In this document: in pieces, positions 16,591-24,397 of the stretch
Position numbering within the stretch: position 1 is the first letter of the stretch
Layout: each line of letters opens with the position of its first letter
Assembly: GCF_028606985.1 (NCBI RefSeq)
Contig: NZ_CP117416.1
Location: 5,196,883 to 5,260,882 of the forward strand
Direction: 5' to 3'
Length of the DNA stretch: 64,000 nt
Source of the DNA: Paenibacillus kyungheensis
GTDB lineage: Bacteria > Bacillota > Bacilli > Paenibacillales > Paenibacillaceae
Notes under the pieces: generated by a model
The model's input: the letters and a program-made list of their open reading frames with translations, nothing else
Database searches by the model: none
Told to the model about the DNA's origin: nothing
Made by a program: the position numbers and the translations under genes

Positions 16591-16959
16591 TTGGTTAAGG
16601 AACAGTATTATTCTATGAAGCAAATGGTGCAGTTAACTGGATTATCCAAAGATACATTACGTTATTATGAGCAGATTCGTGTTCTGCAACCTGTTGGCAG
16701 AGATACTAACAATTACCGAAAGTATACACAAGCTGATCTGGATTGGCTGAAGATGGTGAAGCTTTTACGAGCCACGGGAATAGGAGTCAACGAATTTATA
16801 GATGGACAGCTTGCCAGTACTCAAAAGCGACGCGAATATCTTGAGCAACATCAACTTCAAATTGAGCAAGATATCCAAAAGCTCCATCGTATTCACGATT
16901 TTTTAAGTGAAAAAGTATCTTTTCTAAAAATGTTGGAAGATCGAGAAAAGAAAGAGTAG
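16591..16959 (+). CDS. MerR-family transcriptional regulator
   Basis: 122 residues from TTG 16591. wHTH SMKQMVQLTGLSKDTLRYYEQIRVLQPV and NYRKYTQADLDWLKMVKLLRATGIG, then a coiled-coil helix. The frame opens earlier at GTG 16561, but that lies inside the operator dyad, whereas TTG 16591 follows AAGGAG by 10 bases; ATG 16618 is another option. No Cys is present, excluding the usual metal or thiol sensing through cysteine. It is divergent from the NmrA-like reductase. Confidence 0.82.
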   Translation: MVKEQYYSMKQMVQLTGLSKDTLRYYEQIRVLQPVGRDTNNYRKYTQADLDWLKMVKLLRATGIGVNEFIDGQLASTQKRREYLEQHQLQIEQDIQKLHRIHDFLSEKVSFLKMLEDREKKE

Positions 16960-17114
16960 CTTCTTGCAGAGACATGTACGGGTATCGGTAGTACAACTAA
17001 CATTAGTATGCTAATCATAAAAGAATCCTAGAAGCACCTTCTATATGGCTTTATTCTATTGATGCTACATTGAAAAGATATGGCTCATTTAGAGCAATAA
17101 AGAGTTCTACATAA

Positions 17115-17153
17115 CAAAAAGACACTGAGATGTGATGCACCAGTGTCTTTTTG
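17115..17153 (-). terminator. Terminator of the ABC-F gene
   Basis: CAAAAAGACACTG (17115-17127) and CAGTGTCTTTTTG (17141-17153) form a perfect 13-bp stem with a 13-base loop; T-runs are built into both arms. The MerR gene ends at 16959 on the other strand, so it may act in both directions. Confidence 0.8.
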
Positions 17154-17228
17154 CTGTATAGAGGCTTTTCCATTATCTTATTTTATTGAGGAGCTAGAGC
17201 TTATTCACTCTAATCGTATCGCTGTCCG

Positions 17229-18968
17229 TTAAACCAATTTAATCAATTCTTCCAGTTCGTCTAGTAGACGCTTGGCAAGTTCGAAATTCGTATCTTTTAA
17301 CGCTAGTTCGATTTTCATTTCAACAGCTTTTTTATTTTGCTCTGCTTCCAGATATCCTTTATTAAAATGACTCGTATAAATCATCTCTTTAAATTCAACC
17401 ATACTCATTTTTTTAACCGTTTTATCTTCAATAATCAACACATAATCCATACCATTCACAACCGAATAGAAATCATGCGAAATCATCAGAATCGCACCTT
17501 TATAGTCTGCTATCGCTTTTTCCAATGCGATCTGCGTATAGGTATCTAAATGGCTTGTCGGTTCATCCAGAAACAATACATTGGCATGACTGGCAGCAAC
17601 TTTAGCCAATTGAAGCAAGTTCTTCTCTCCACCGGACAAAGAAGCTATCTTCTGATTCAAAATTTCGTCTTCAAAGCCGTACTCTGCAAGGTAGGTGATC
17701 ACCTCGTCATACGTTTTAAAGCCAGCTTCTATAAATTCTTCAATAATTGTATTGGAATCGGTGAGCATTTCACCTTGAAACTGAGATAAATACGCCATGC
17801 TAGCATCAGTCTTGATGTCGATTGCTTCATGATTATTTTTGAAAATATCTCGAAGCAATGTCGTTTTCCCTGTACCGTTCGGACCGATCAGAGCAACTTT
17901 ATCTTTAGGCTTCATTTTAAAGGTTACATTTTCCAAAAGCAGTTCGTCAAAAGAAACGCTATAATCGCGGACATTAATCGCAAATCTACTCTCGATTTCG
18001 TGATCGATATCCAAATGAATATTCGGTTGCTTAATATCTACAAATGGCGCTTTGAGTCGACGTGCTTCGAGTCTTTCGGTAAATCTTACTCTAGCTTTGA
18101 GCGCTCTACCACGGGATGCTTCTGAGTTATAGGTAGCGATTTCTCGTAGATTATCGACGATACTTTCATTTCTCTCAATTTCTTCCGCTTCAGCAACCGT
18201 CAGTTCTTGCAACTCAACCTTTGTCTGAAGAAGAGAGAAGTTATAATCAATATAACGTCCGTCGAATTCTTGGAGTTCTGTATTTTCAAGGTGGATGATT
18301 TTGTTAAAACAATGATTCAATAGATAACGGTTATGCGTAACCACAAGTAACATGCCTTTGTGGGTATTGATGAGTTTTTTCAGTGAATTAAGATTCTCAA
18401 AGTCTAAAAACACATCGGGTTCATCCATAATCATCAAGTCTGGACGAGCTAGCATTTCTTTCATTACTTGAATCAGCTTGAATTCACCACCGCTTAAAGA
18501 AGTGACATCCAGATCTTTGAGCTTCATCAGGTTGGCTAGATTGAGCTGCTTGTTAATATTATTTTCAAAATTGTCTCCGTCCATCGCATCAAATGCGTCT
18601 GAAGCCAATTGATGTCTCTCCATTAATGCATCCATATCAGACGTGGTTGCCATTTCAGCATAAATCGCTGTAATCTCATCTTGAATCTTAATAAATTCTT
18701 CTGCGATATATTCAAAAACCGTCATTGGTTTGGTTTTGTCGACTTGCGAGAACTGACTGACATATCCGATTTTACAATCCGGGTCGATCTCTAGCTTGCC
18801 TTCGAACAAATACCGTTCAGGATCGGTCAGAATATCGATCAGCGTACTTTTTCCACTACCACTTGTTCCGATAAAAGCACAATGCTGTCCCTCTTCAAGC
18901 GTAAATGAAATATAGTTATAAAGTTCTTTTTGCGGAAATGAGAAGGATAAGTTTTCAACTTTTATCAT
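17229..18968 (-). CDS. ABC-F family ATPase (translation factor / ribosome protection type)
   Basis: 579 residues, two ATPase domains in one chain and no membrane segment, as in ABC-F proteins that act at the ribosomal E site. Domain 1: Walker A GTSGSGKST near 33-41, signature LSGGEFKLI. Domain 2: GPNGTGKTT, LSGGEKNLL, Walker B VLFLDEPTSHLD. Domain 1's Walker B reads LMIMDEPDVFLD instead of the usual DEPTNHLD. The linker between them (LREIATYNSEASRGRALKAR) matches the ABC-F interdomain region. ATG 18968 follows GAAAGGTAACACT; the frame extends to 19046 without a spaced ribosome site. Antibiotic protection or a housekeeping role cannot be decided. Confidence 0.85.
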   Translation of the reverse strand: MIKVENLSFSFPQKELYNYISFTLEEGQHCAFIGTSGSGKSTLIDILTDPERYLFEGKLEIDPDCKIGYVSQFSQVDKTKPMTVFEYIAEEFIKIQDEITAIYAEMATTSDMDALMERHQLASDAFDAMDGDNFENNINKQLNLANLMKLKDLDVTSLSGGEFKLIQVMKEMLARPDLMIMDEPDVFLDFENLNSLKKLINTHKGMLLVVTHNRYLLNHCFNKIIHLENTELQEFDGRYIDYNFSLLQTKVELQELTVAEAEEIERNESIVDNLREIATYNSEASRGRALKARVRFTERLEARRLKAPFVDIKQPNIHLDIDHEIESRFAINVRDYSVSFDELLLENVTFKMKPKDKVALIGPNGTGKTTLLRDIFKNNHEAIDIKTDASMAYLSQFQGEMLTDSNTIIEEFIEAGFKTYDEVITYLAEYGFEDEILNQKIASLSGGEKNLLQLAKVAASHANVLFLDEPTSHLDTYTQIALEKAIADYKGAILMISHDFYSVVNGMDYVLIIEDKTVKKMSMVEFKEMIYTSHFNKGYLEAEQNKKAVEMKIELALKDTNFELAKRLLDELEELIKLV

Positions 18969-19267
18969 AGTGTTACCTTTCTTTATAGCTAAAATGGTGA
19001 TAATTGTATAAGAAGTCTTGCCGAATAAGAGTGTCAATTGTGCCACTCCTCAGAGTAACACGGTTTACGGGGAAGTACAATTGATTTGTGGTTTTTGATT
19101 GTATTTTATACATCATTAAAATTGAATTACGGGAACATTAAGATATTGAATTGTATTTTAGTTATTTATATAGAAAGAGACCCTTATCTTTACTGAGAGT
19201 ACAGCTTACTCTATACATCCAAGCCAAACTAACACCCGACTATAACGTGTATATCCACATACAAAAT
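18969..19267 (-). other. Gene-free stretch upstream of the ABC-F gene
   Basis: About 300 AT-rich bases without a convincing gene. On the - strand, TTGACA (19032 region) lies 21 bp from TATACA, longer than optimal. ABC-F resistance genes often have attenuator leaders, but I see no clear leader peptide plus terminator pair here. Confidence 0.35.
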
Positions 19268-19298
19268 AAAAACCACTCCTAAATACAGAGTGATTTTT
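19268..19298 (-). terminator. Weak terminator after the SDR gene
   Basis: CACTC (19274-19278) pairs with GAGTG (19288-19292), extended by A-run/T-run pairing across one mismatch. It is 48 bp beyond the stop at 19347. Confidence 0.5.
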
Positions 19299-19346
19299 TT
19301 AAAAAGAATTTCACTTTTATCGTCAGATCGTTCTCTTTGAAGCTAA

Positions 19347-20066
19347 TTACCCGTTTGTATCTAACATTGCCGGCATATTGATTTCTTTGACACAAGAAGC
19401 TTTGGACAGATTCATCACGCATTTGACTAAAGAAACCAAATCTTGAAGTGGAATCTGGGTTCCACCATATGTAGACAACACTTTTTCAATTCCATCTTCT
19501 AACGGAATTTGAGTTGCAATCTCACCCGGATTTATACAAGTGACACCAATTCCGTATTTCTTCACATGCTCTCTGATCGAATTGCCAATACCACGCAAAC
19601 CAAACTTAGACGCTGTAAATGAGACTTGTGTGAAATCATTATGCTCCAGACCTGCTGTAGAACCAATTAAGAAAATCTTGGCGTTATCTGACTTTTTCAG
19701 ATTCGGTAAAAGCTTCTGGATACAGGTAATTGTAGAAGTCACATTGATATTGATAATGTTCGCAATTTCAGCGGGATCATCGTTTTCAAAATTATAATCA
19801 TCTCTGAACCCTTTGCTCTCCCATATGCCTACATTGTATATCAAGACATCTATAGTAACATCGTTCAGTGTATTCGCAATCAGCGTGCTTGCATCTGGTT
19901 TTGCCAAATCAGCTTCAATCCAATGTTTTTCAATACCATCTTCAACATCTAAACTATTAGGATACGTTCTAGAAACCACCCATACACGATCACCTTTTTC
20001 GGGTAGTCCGTTAACGAATGCTTCACCTAATCCTTTACTGGCTCCAAAAACAATAAAATTTTTCAT
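19347..20066 (-). CDS. SDR-family protein with catalytic Tyr replaced by Phe
   Basis: 239 residues with a Rossmann start FIVFGASKGLGEAFVNGLP and a cofactor-side SRTYPNS. NVGIW corresponds to the NAG motif and LIGSTAG carries the catalytic Ser. Where classical SDRs have YxxxK, the codons here read SFTASKFGLRG, so the Tyr is Phe while Lys is kept. CINPGEIATQ is the normal post-active-site loop. It may be a non-canonical reductase, a regulatory or binding protein, or use another acid. Single-gene unit. Confidence 0.82.
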   Translation of the reverse strand: MKNFIVFGASKGLGEAFVNGLPEKGDRVWVVSRTYPNSLDVEDGIEKHWIEADLAKPDASTLIANTLNDVTIDVLIYNVGIWESKGFRDDYNFENDDPAEIANIININVTSTITCIQKLLPNLKKSDNAKIFLIGSTAGLEHNDFTQVSFTASKFGLRGIGNSIREHVKKYGIGVTCINPGEIATQIPLEDGIEKVLSTYGGTQIPLQDLVSLVKCVMNLSKASCVKEINMPAMLDTNG

Positions 20067-20127
20067 AACATACGTATCCTTTCGATATCATTTTTTATAG
20101 CTTATGCTTAAACATCATTTTACCCAT

Positions 20128-20406
20128 TTACATATCGCGAAGCAACGAAGCATCTAAATACGCTTTTCCCAAATATCCACTACAGAGCACAGGACGTGCA
20201 AGGATTTCATATGTTTTTGGATACTCTGGTGCTTCTTCAGACCAGACTTCAAATGAATCGAACTCTTCCTTCGAAATCTGATGATACTCCGCAGTGTCTG
20301 TGATACCTGTTAACATCTCAAATACATAAATATCATCGCCAAATTTCCCTACAGACTGGTATTGCCCTGTTTTCATACGTATATAGTCGGTGTATCGGAT
20401 ACTCAT
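20128..20406 (-). CDS. Small hypothetical protein (92 aa)
   Basis: A 92-residue soluble, acidic protein beginning MSIRYTDYIRMKTGQYQSVGKFG. The frame runs open to 20508, but the upstream 34 codons are AT-rich and unlike coding sequence, and GGGTGAAAACG lies before ATG 20406. No domain recognised. Its 3' end is 62 bp from the SDR gene start, so the two could be co-transcribed. Function unknown. Confidence 0.5.
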   Translation of the reverse strand: MSIRYTDYIRMKTGQYQSVGKFGDDIYVFEMLTGITDTAEYHQISKEEFDSFEVWSEEAPEYPKTYEILARPVLCSGYLGKAYLDASLLRDM

Positions 20407-20629
20407 CGTTTTCACCCATTCTTTAATTAAATAGCAGTATAGGATATACGTACCCCATATTTTAGTAGGTATTATACACTGATTTAGTTTACGCATACAA
20501 ATGAACACAACATTACTACAATATCAGTGGTTGTACTTGGATAAGTATTTATATCAATCTTCCACCAACGAATGAATGTTTACTTACATCTATCCTTATG
20601 CAAGATACTTATTCCACCGTACACAAAAT

Positions 20630-20656
20630 AAAACTGCGCTATGGATGCGCAGTTTT
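20630..20656 (-). terminator. Terminator of the DUF2306 gene
   Basis: AAAACTGCGC (20630-20639) and GCGCAGTTTT (20647-20656), perfect 10-bp stem, 7-base loop, followed on the - strand by ATTTTGTG. It lies just below the stop codon at 20662. Confidence 0.85.
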
Positions 20657-20661
20657 ACGGA

Positions 20662-21312
20662 TTATTTTGGCGTAGCAGTTGTAAATCCTTGTTGTCGCCG
20701 CAACCTCATTCTAGAAATCACGACTTCTATGACGATCAGATTAGGAATCCAACAAAGCCAGGCGACAGCCCGAAACGCCGCCTCGAAATCGCCAAGCAGA
20801 AAAATCAACGGTGCTAACAAGATTCGAAGCGTAACCGCCGAAAACGTCAGTGCATAACTGCGAAGCATCCATACTTTATGAGCTTGGATGTCTTTAACCA
20901 GAATTTTTCTCGTTGCCATAAACGTAGTCGCCACCCAGAGTACATCGAGCGACATGAACCCAAGCGAGGAAATCCAACCTCCTGTCGCAAAAATAGATAA
21001 ATACACATTCACGATCCCACTCACTGTAATCGAAAGAACATATCCATAACCCATTAGGCGATGCCAACGTTTTCTGCCATTAGTTGGCTTTATAAATAGT
21101 TGAAAGGGTCCTATAATCAAAGCAAATATCGCGGTAAAAATATGGGTGTATAGTACGTATATCCATGGTTGCAGTTCAAAATTCGGTTTTTGCAATTTGA
21201 ACGAGACAAGCCCAGCATTACTAGCGTTGAGAAAGCCATACTGAACAATGGCATATCCGGCAATCGAAATTGCGAGAATGAACACAAGTCCCCTAATTAT
21301 TTTATTTCCCAT
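20662..21312 (-). CDS. DUF2306 family integral membrane protein
   Basis: 216 residues with about six to seven hydrophobic helices. The LQPWIYVLYTHIFTAIFALIIGPFQL segment with a His in the second helix, KRWHRLMGYGYVL and QAHKVWMLRSYALTFSAVTLR are the conserved DUF2306 features; conserved histidines suggest a possible haem or metal site. AGAGGAGGGGCATTC precedes ATG 21312. The frame continues upstream to 21384 through a dehydratase-like start described separately. Function unknown. Confidence 0.82.
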   Translation of the reverse strand: MGNKIIRGLVFILAISIAGYAIVQYGFLNASNAGLVSFKLQKPNFELQPWIYVLYTHIFTAIFALIIGPFQLFIKPTNGRKRWHRLMGYGYVLSITVSGIVNVYLSIFATGGWISSLGFMSLDVLWVATTFMATRKILVKDIQAHKVWMLRSYALTFSAVTLRILLAPLIFLLGDFEAAFRAVAWLCWIPNLIVIEVVISRMRLRRQQGFTTATPK

Positions 21313-21339
21313 ATGAATGCCCCTCCTCTGTTGTTGTAT

Positions 21340-21378
21340 GCCAATCCAGCCTGTCGCTCCTGTAACTAATACACGCAT
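21340..21378 (-). pseudogene. Truncated start of an NAD-dependent epimerase/dehydratase gene
   Basis: Thirteen codons, ATG 21378 onward, read MRVLVTGATGWIG, the N-terminal nucleotide-binding motif of extended SDR proteins, then run in frame into IQQQRRG and the ribosome site of the DUF2306 gene. AGGAAAGAAGC precedes the ATG. It looks like what remains after a deletion removed the rest of that gene. An in-frame fused product with DUF2306 is formally possible. Confidence 0.5.
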
Positions 21379-21515
21379 TTTCAAAAAGCTTCTTTCCTAT
21401 CGGTAGGATATTTACTCTAAGTATAGGGGATTGAATACTGTGGTCTTTGCCTTTTCTGTCGGAGTCCTTGCCTAATTCAACAGATTCCGTCACTTCATAA
21501 AGAAAAATCCGCTAG

Positions 21516-21543
21516 GCTCCATGCCCGCGGAAATTAAAAATAA
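21516..21543 (-). terminator. Possible rlmH terminator
   Basis: On the - strand TCCGC-GGGC...GCC-GCGGA forms a short GC-rich hairpin followed by TTTTTC. It sits about 150 bp after rlmH ends; the intervening and following bases (to 21690) hold no gene. Confidence 0.45.
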
Positions 21544-21689
21544 GTTTACGTATGCGTTTCACTTCAACTGCTGCTGTTCCTGGCGCTGCCTTGTGATATC
21601 TCTAGGCTAAAGGGGCTGTTTGTTATCAGCATAATAGTTCTAGCATGTTTTACAGTCGCTATCTGTACGACAATCCTCAACAGTTTGCT

Positions 21690-22169
21690 TTACTTATGAT
21701 ACGGCTCCCCGCGATTAATCTTCACCGCCCGATACACCTGCTCCACGAGCACCAACCTCATCAACTGATGCGGTAACGTCATCCGTCCAAAGCATAACTT
21801 CTGTTGCGCTCGCTTCAGTACCTCATCCCCAAGCCCATGACTTCCACCGATCACAAACACCACATGACTGCTACCATACGTCCCTAACCGATCCAGTTCA
21901 CTCGCTAGATCTTCTGAACTCCATAGCTTCCCATCTAGTGTCAACGCAATTACATGTGCATCTGGCTTGATCTGAGCCAGTATCCGTTCGCCTTCTTTGT
22001 CTTTGACGATCCGTACTTCTGCATCGCTTAACGTATCCGGTGCTTTCTCGTCGTTCACTTCAATCGTCTGGAATTTGATGTACGGCGTTAATCTTTTGCT
22101 ATATTCGGCGATTCCTTGTACTAGATATTTTTCTTTTAATTTGCCGACCCCAATAATCTGTATATGCAT
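21690..22169 (-). CDS. rlmH: 23S rRNA (pseudouridine-1915 N3)-methyltransferase RlmH
   Basis: 159 residues, the usual length. [27 protein letters not shown] at the start, [17 protein letters not shown] (SPOUT knot, SAM site) near 105-121 and the C-terminal RGEPYHK are diagnostic. It methylates pseudouridine 1915 in helix 69 of 23S rRNA with SAM as donor. GGAGAACGTT precedes the ATG. Its position near htrA and the CxxH/CxxC gene is conserved in Bacillales, but here a VanZ gene and an acyltransferase gene lie between. Confidence 0.95.
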   Translation of the reverse strand: MHIQIIGVGKLKEKYLVQGIAEYSKRLTPYIKFQTIEVNDEKAPDTLSDAEVRIVKDKEGERILAQIKPDAHVIALTLDGKLWSSEDLASELDRLGTYGSSHVVFVIGGSHGLGDEVLKRAQQKLCFGRMTLPHQLMRLVLVEQVYRAVKINRGEPYHK

Positions 22170-22197
22170 AACGTTCTCCTTCGTCTATCCTTTGGCT
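22158..22197 (-). repeat. Direct repeat copy 1: rlmH start region
   Basis: Covers the first four rlmH codons, its ribosome site and about 25 bases of leader. Matches 24162-24201 at 32 of 40 positions with no gap. Confidence 0.65.
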
Positions 22198-22254
22198 GAT
22201 CGTGAGCCTATTACTTTTAAGTGTACACTATCTAGCCTTGGGCAAGCATCCCCC

Positions 22255-23688
22255 TTAAGAAATAGACATTGCGGGTACAAGCGTTTCCCACTGTTCTTTG
22301 TTCACCTTTCCAGTGAAGCGATACACCGGTTGGTAATATCCTTTCGAATCATAGTTATATGCAAGCTCATATTTCTCAACGGTTAGCACGTCGCCTTTCT
22401 TCAGATGATTATACATATAGAAATCCCCTTGAAGGATGTACGCATATGCTTGTGCCGGACTTATTACGTCTACTTTACGTACATACTCATTCTTATTCAT
22501 CGCATCAAATAAATCACGAGGCGCCTGCTGATCATCAGCAGAAGGTATAATCATAATCATGCCGTCGGCAAAATCCTTTTCGTCCTTTGCAACAGCACCC
22601 ACTGATTTTTGGATATCCCATCTCAGTGTATCCTCGTTCTGTATGCTAAATACGGTATCAGCAGGTAACATATCATTGTCTAGCATCCATTTTTCGTAGA
22701 ACTCTCTTTGCGTTGTTAGTTCTTCCTTAGTGAGCTTAACCTCTTCACCACTCGCATTATACAACTGCCATACACCATCCTGCACGTTATAGTTGAACGT
22801 ATACGAGTTGCTGTTATTATCGGTAAATGACCATATTCGATTCATTCCATCCACTCGTTTTCCTTGCTTCTGCTGAAGATGGAAAGATGGTTGAATAAGC
22901 GCAGTTATATGCTTGCCATACTCCAGATTATAAATCCTATGATTAACATAGAGTGAAACTGGCTCCGCCTTCTCTGGAAGCTTGGTAGCTATATTAACTT
23001 CGACCCCATCCATATTCTGCTTGATTGCTGGTCGAATTGAGAGATTACCCAACTCTTTTGCCTGATAGACAGCTAACGCACCGGTAAACAATAGAACAAA
23101 CGCTATGGGAATGCACAGCGCAAGCCCTGTCGATTTGAAGTCTAGCTTTCGCTGATTCACACTGTTTAGAATAGCCTGCATGATCAAGTAGCCTGCTATA
23201 CTGCCTAGTGTGTTGTGCAAAATATCGTCTAACTCAAAAATACCCCTTTTGCTAAGCACCTGAGTCAGCTCAATACCAATAGTTACGATTAGAGAAATCA
23301 CTAGTACAGGAGTAAAACGCCGCGTTCGAATGCTCAGCAGTGGCAATAAAAAACCAAGTGGCATAAACATCATCATATTAAAAATAATAAGTTGAAGCTC
23401 GCTGAGAGACCATTGATTCCACGCACTCAGATAGCCGCTAAACAGTCGAAAATTCACCCACCCCTCAAAGTTTTCCCCTCTGCTGAATGTAGTTAACATC
23501 ATAACCAGACCAAACCACATAATGAGCAAATAACCTGCTGTAAACTGTGTGACCGAGAACTTTCTCTTGCCACCTCTTTTTCGATATAAAACATAAAAAA
23601 AGAAGGTAACGCCTAAAAGCACTAACGCTATAATGATTACCTTTGGTAGAAGTGGTAACAGCGCGCCAAGTATTCCTTGAATATCCAT
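22255..23688 (-). CDS. VanZ-family membrane protein with large C-terminal extracytoplasmic domain
   Basis: 477 residues. Residues 1-205 hold six or so membrane helices of the VanZ fold, including FNMMMFMPLGFLLPLL and ELDDILHNTLGSIAGYLIM; the DDxxHNxxG motif is the family signature. Residues 220-477 are a soluble domain with no recognised family. VanZ-like proteins are linked to lipoglycopeptide tolerance, but the mechanism is unknown. GGGAGTACACAC precedes ATG 23688; the frame runs open to 23778. It lies 85 bp upstream of rlmH on the same strand. Confidence 0.82.
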   Translation of the reverse strand: MDIQGILGALLPLLPKVIIIALVLLGVTFFFYVLYRKRGGKRKFSVTQFTAGYLLIMWFGLVMMLTTFSRGENFEGWVNFRLFSGYLSAWNQWSLSELQLIIFNMMMFMPLGFLLPLLSIRTRRFTPVLVISLIVTIGIELTQVLSKRGIFELDDILHNTLGSIAGYLIMQAILNSVNQRKLDFKSTGLALCIPIAFVLLFTGALAVYQAKELGNLSIRPAIKQNMDGVEVNIATKLPEKAEPVSLYVNHRIYNLEYGKHITALIQPSFHLQQKQGKRVDGMNRIWSFTDNNSNSYTFNYNVQDGVWQLYNASGEEVKLTKEELTTQREFYEKWMLDNDMLPADTVFSIQNEDTLRWDIQKSVGAVAKDEKDFADGMIMIIPSADDQQAPRDLFDAMNKNEYVRKVDVISPAQAYAYILQGDFYMYNHLKKGDVLTVEKYELAYNYDSKGYYQPVYRFTGKVNKEQWETLVPAMSIS

Positions 23689-23918
23689 GTGTGTACTCCC
23701 TTCATTTTGGCTGTATGAATAATACGTTTTGCCACAAGGAAGACACTGCTTACTCGTATTTTGTAACAACATATACAAAAAATGACTAGATACTTCCGTA
23801 CTACCGTGATCACAGCTAGCGATCCAGTACGGTAGCTGGTAATCTTTATTTTGAAAAATGAAGTATACACGTAAGTAAATTCATCTAGAGCAACTTCAAT
23901 TCATATCCAAAATAAAAA

Positions 23919-23945
23919 AAGCCTATTCCGCAAAGAATAAGGCTT
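23919..23945 (-). terminator. Terminator-like hairpin upstream of the VanZ gene
   Basis: AAGCC-TATTC (23919-23929) pairs with GAATAAGGCTT (23935-23945) with one bulge; the - strand continues TTTTTTTATTTT. It lies between the OatA-like gene and the VanZ gene and would insulate them. Confidence 0.65.
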
Positions 23946-24257
23946 CTAATTTCGAACATTTCAGAGCTGTATAGTCTGTTGATGATACAAAGCGAAGATT
24001 TCAATCCGTAAAATGGATTCATGTTTCTGATATTAGTAAATTTATTTTAGTTTAGTTAAAGTTGTACTGTTAATCATCTTCATGGGGCATTTGGGCTCTA
24101 TACAAAATGTCGTACTTAAGACTTTCTAATACAAGAAACAATACTTATAATCATTAATCATTTGTATACGCATAACGTTTTCCTTTAGATATCCTTTTGC
24201 TACTTATATGTATAGGCTCATTATTCTACTCATCTGAATACTCTGATAAATTGAAAA
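23946..24257. other. Gene-free stretch with a copy of the rlmH start region
   Basis: No gene. Bases 24162-24201 match 22158-22197 (the rlmH start codon, ribosome site and leader) at 32 of 40 positions in the same orientation; the copied frame reads only MRIQMINDYKYCFLY before a stop. See the matching repeat entries. Confidence 0.6.
24162..24201 (-). repeat. Direct repeat copy 2: decayed rlmH start region
   Basis: Same orientation as copy 1, 2.0 kb away. ATG at 24173, preceded by AAAGGAAAACGTT. The two copies bracket the VanZ gene. Confidence 0.65.
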
Positions 24258-24298
24258 CTCCCCGCACGCTAACTGTATCTCAGTCGGCATGCAGGGAG
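24258..24298 (-). terminator. Terminator of the OatA-like gene
   Basis: CTCCCCGCA (24258-24266) pairs with TGCAGGGAG (24290-24298) with one mismatch, with inner CTAACTG/CAGTCGG pairing; the - strand continues TTTTCAATTT. Stem sequence resembles the hairpin at 11951-11988. Confidence 0.75.
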
Positions 24299-24397
24299 CA
24301 CTTATGAAGCCATCTTTTCTTTTATCGGCATTTAGTAATAGGTTGTGAATACCTTTTTAAAATAATAATGGATTTATTTCCTTTTTGTTCCATATAA

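Noticed and set aside
17229..19046. Start of the ABC-F gene at 19046
   Set aside because: The extra 26 residues are not ABC-F-like and the GTG is inside a GAGGAG motif; ATG 18968 begins the family-typical sequence.
22359..22550. Short + strand frame within the VanZ gene
   Set aside because: Antisense shadow without start signals.
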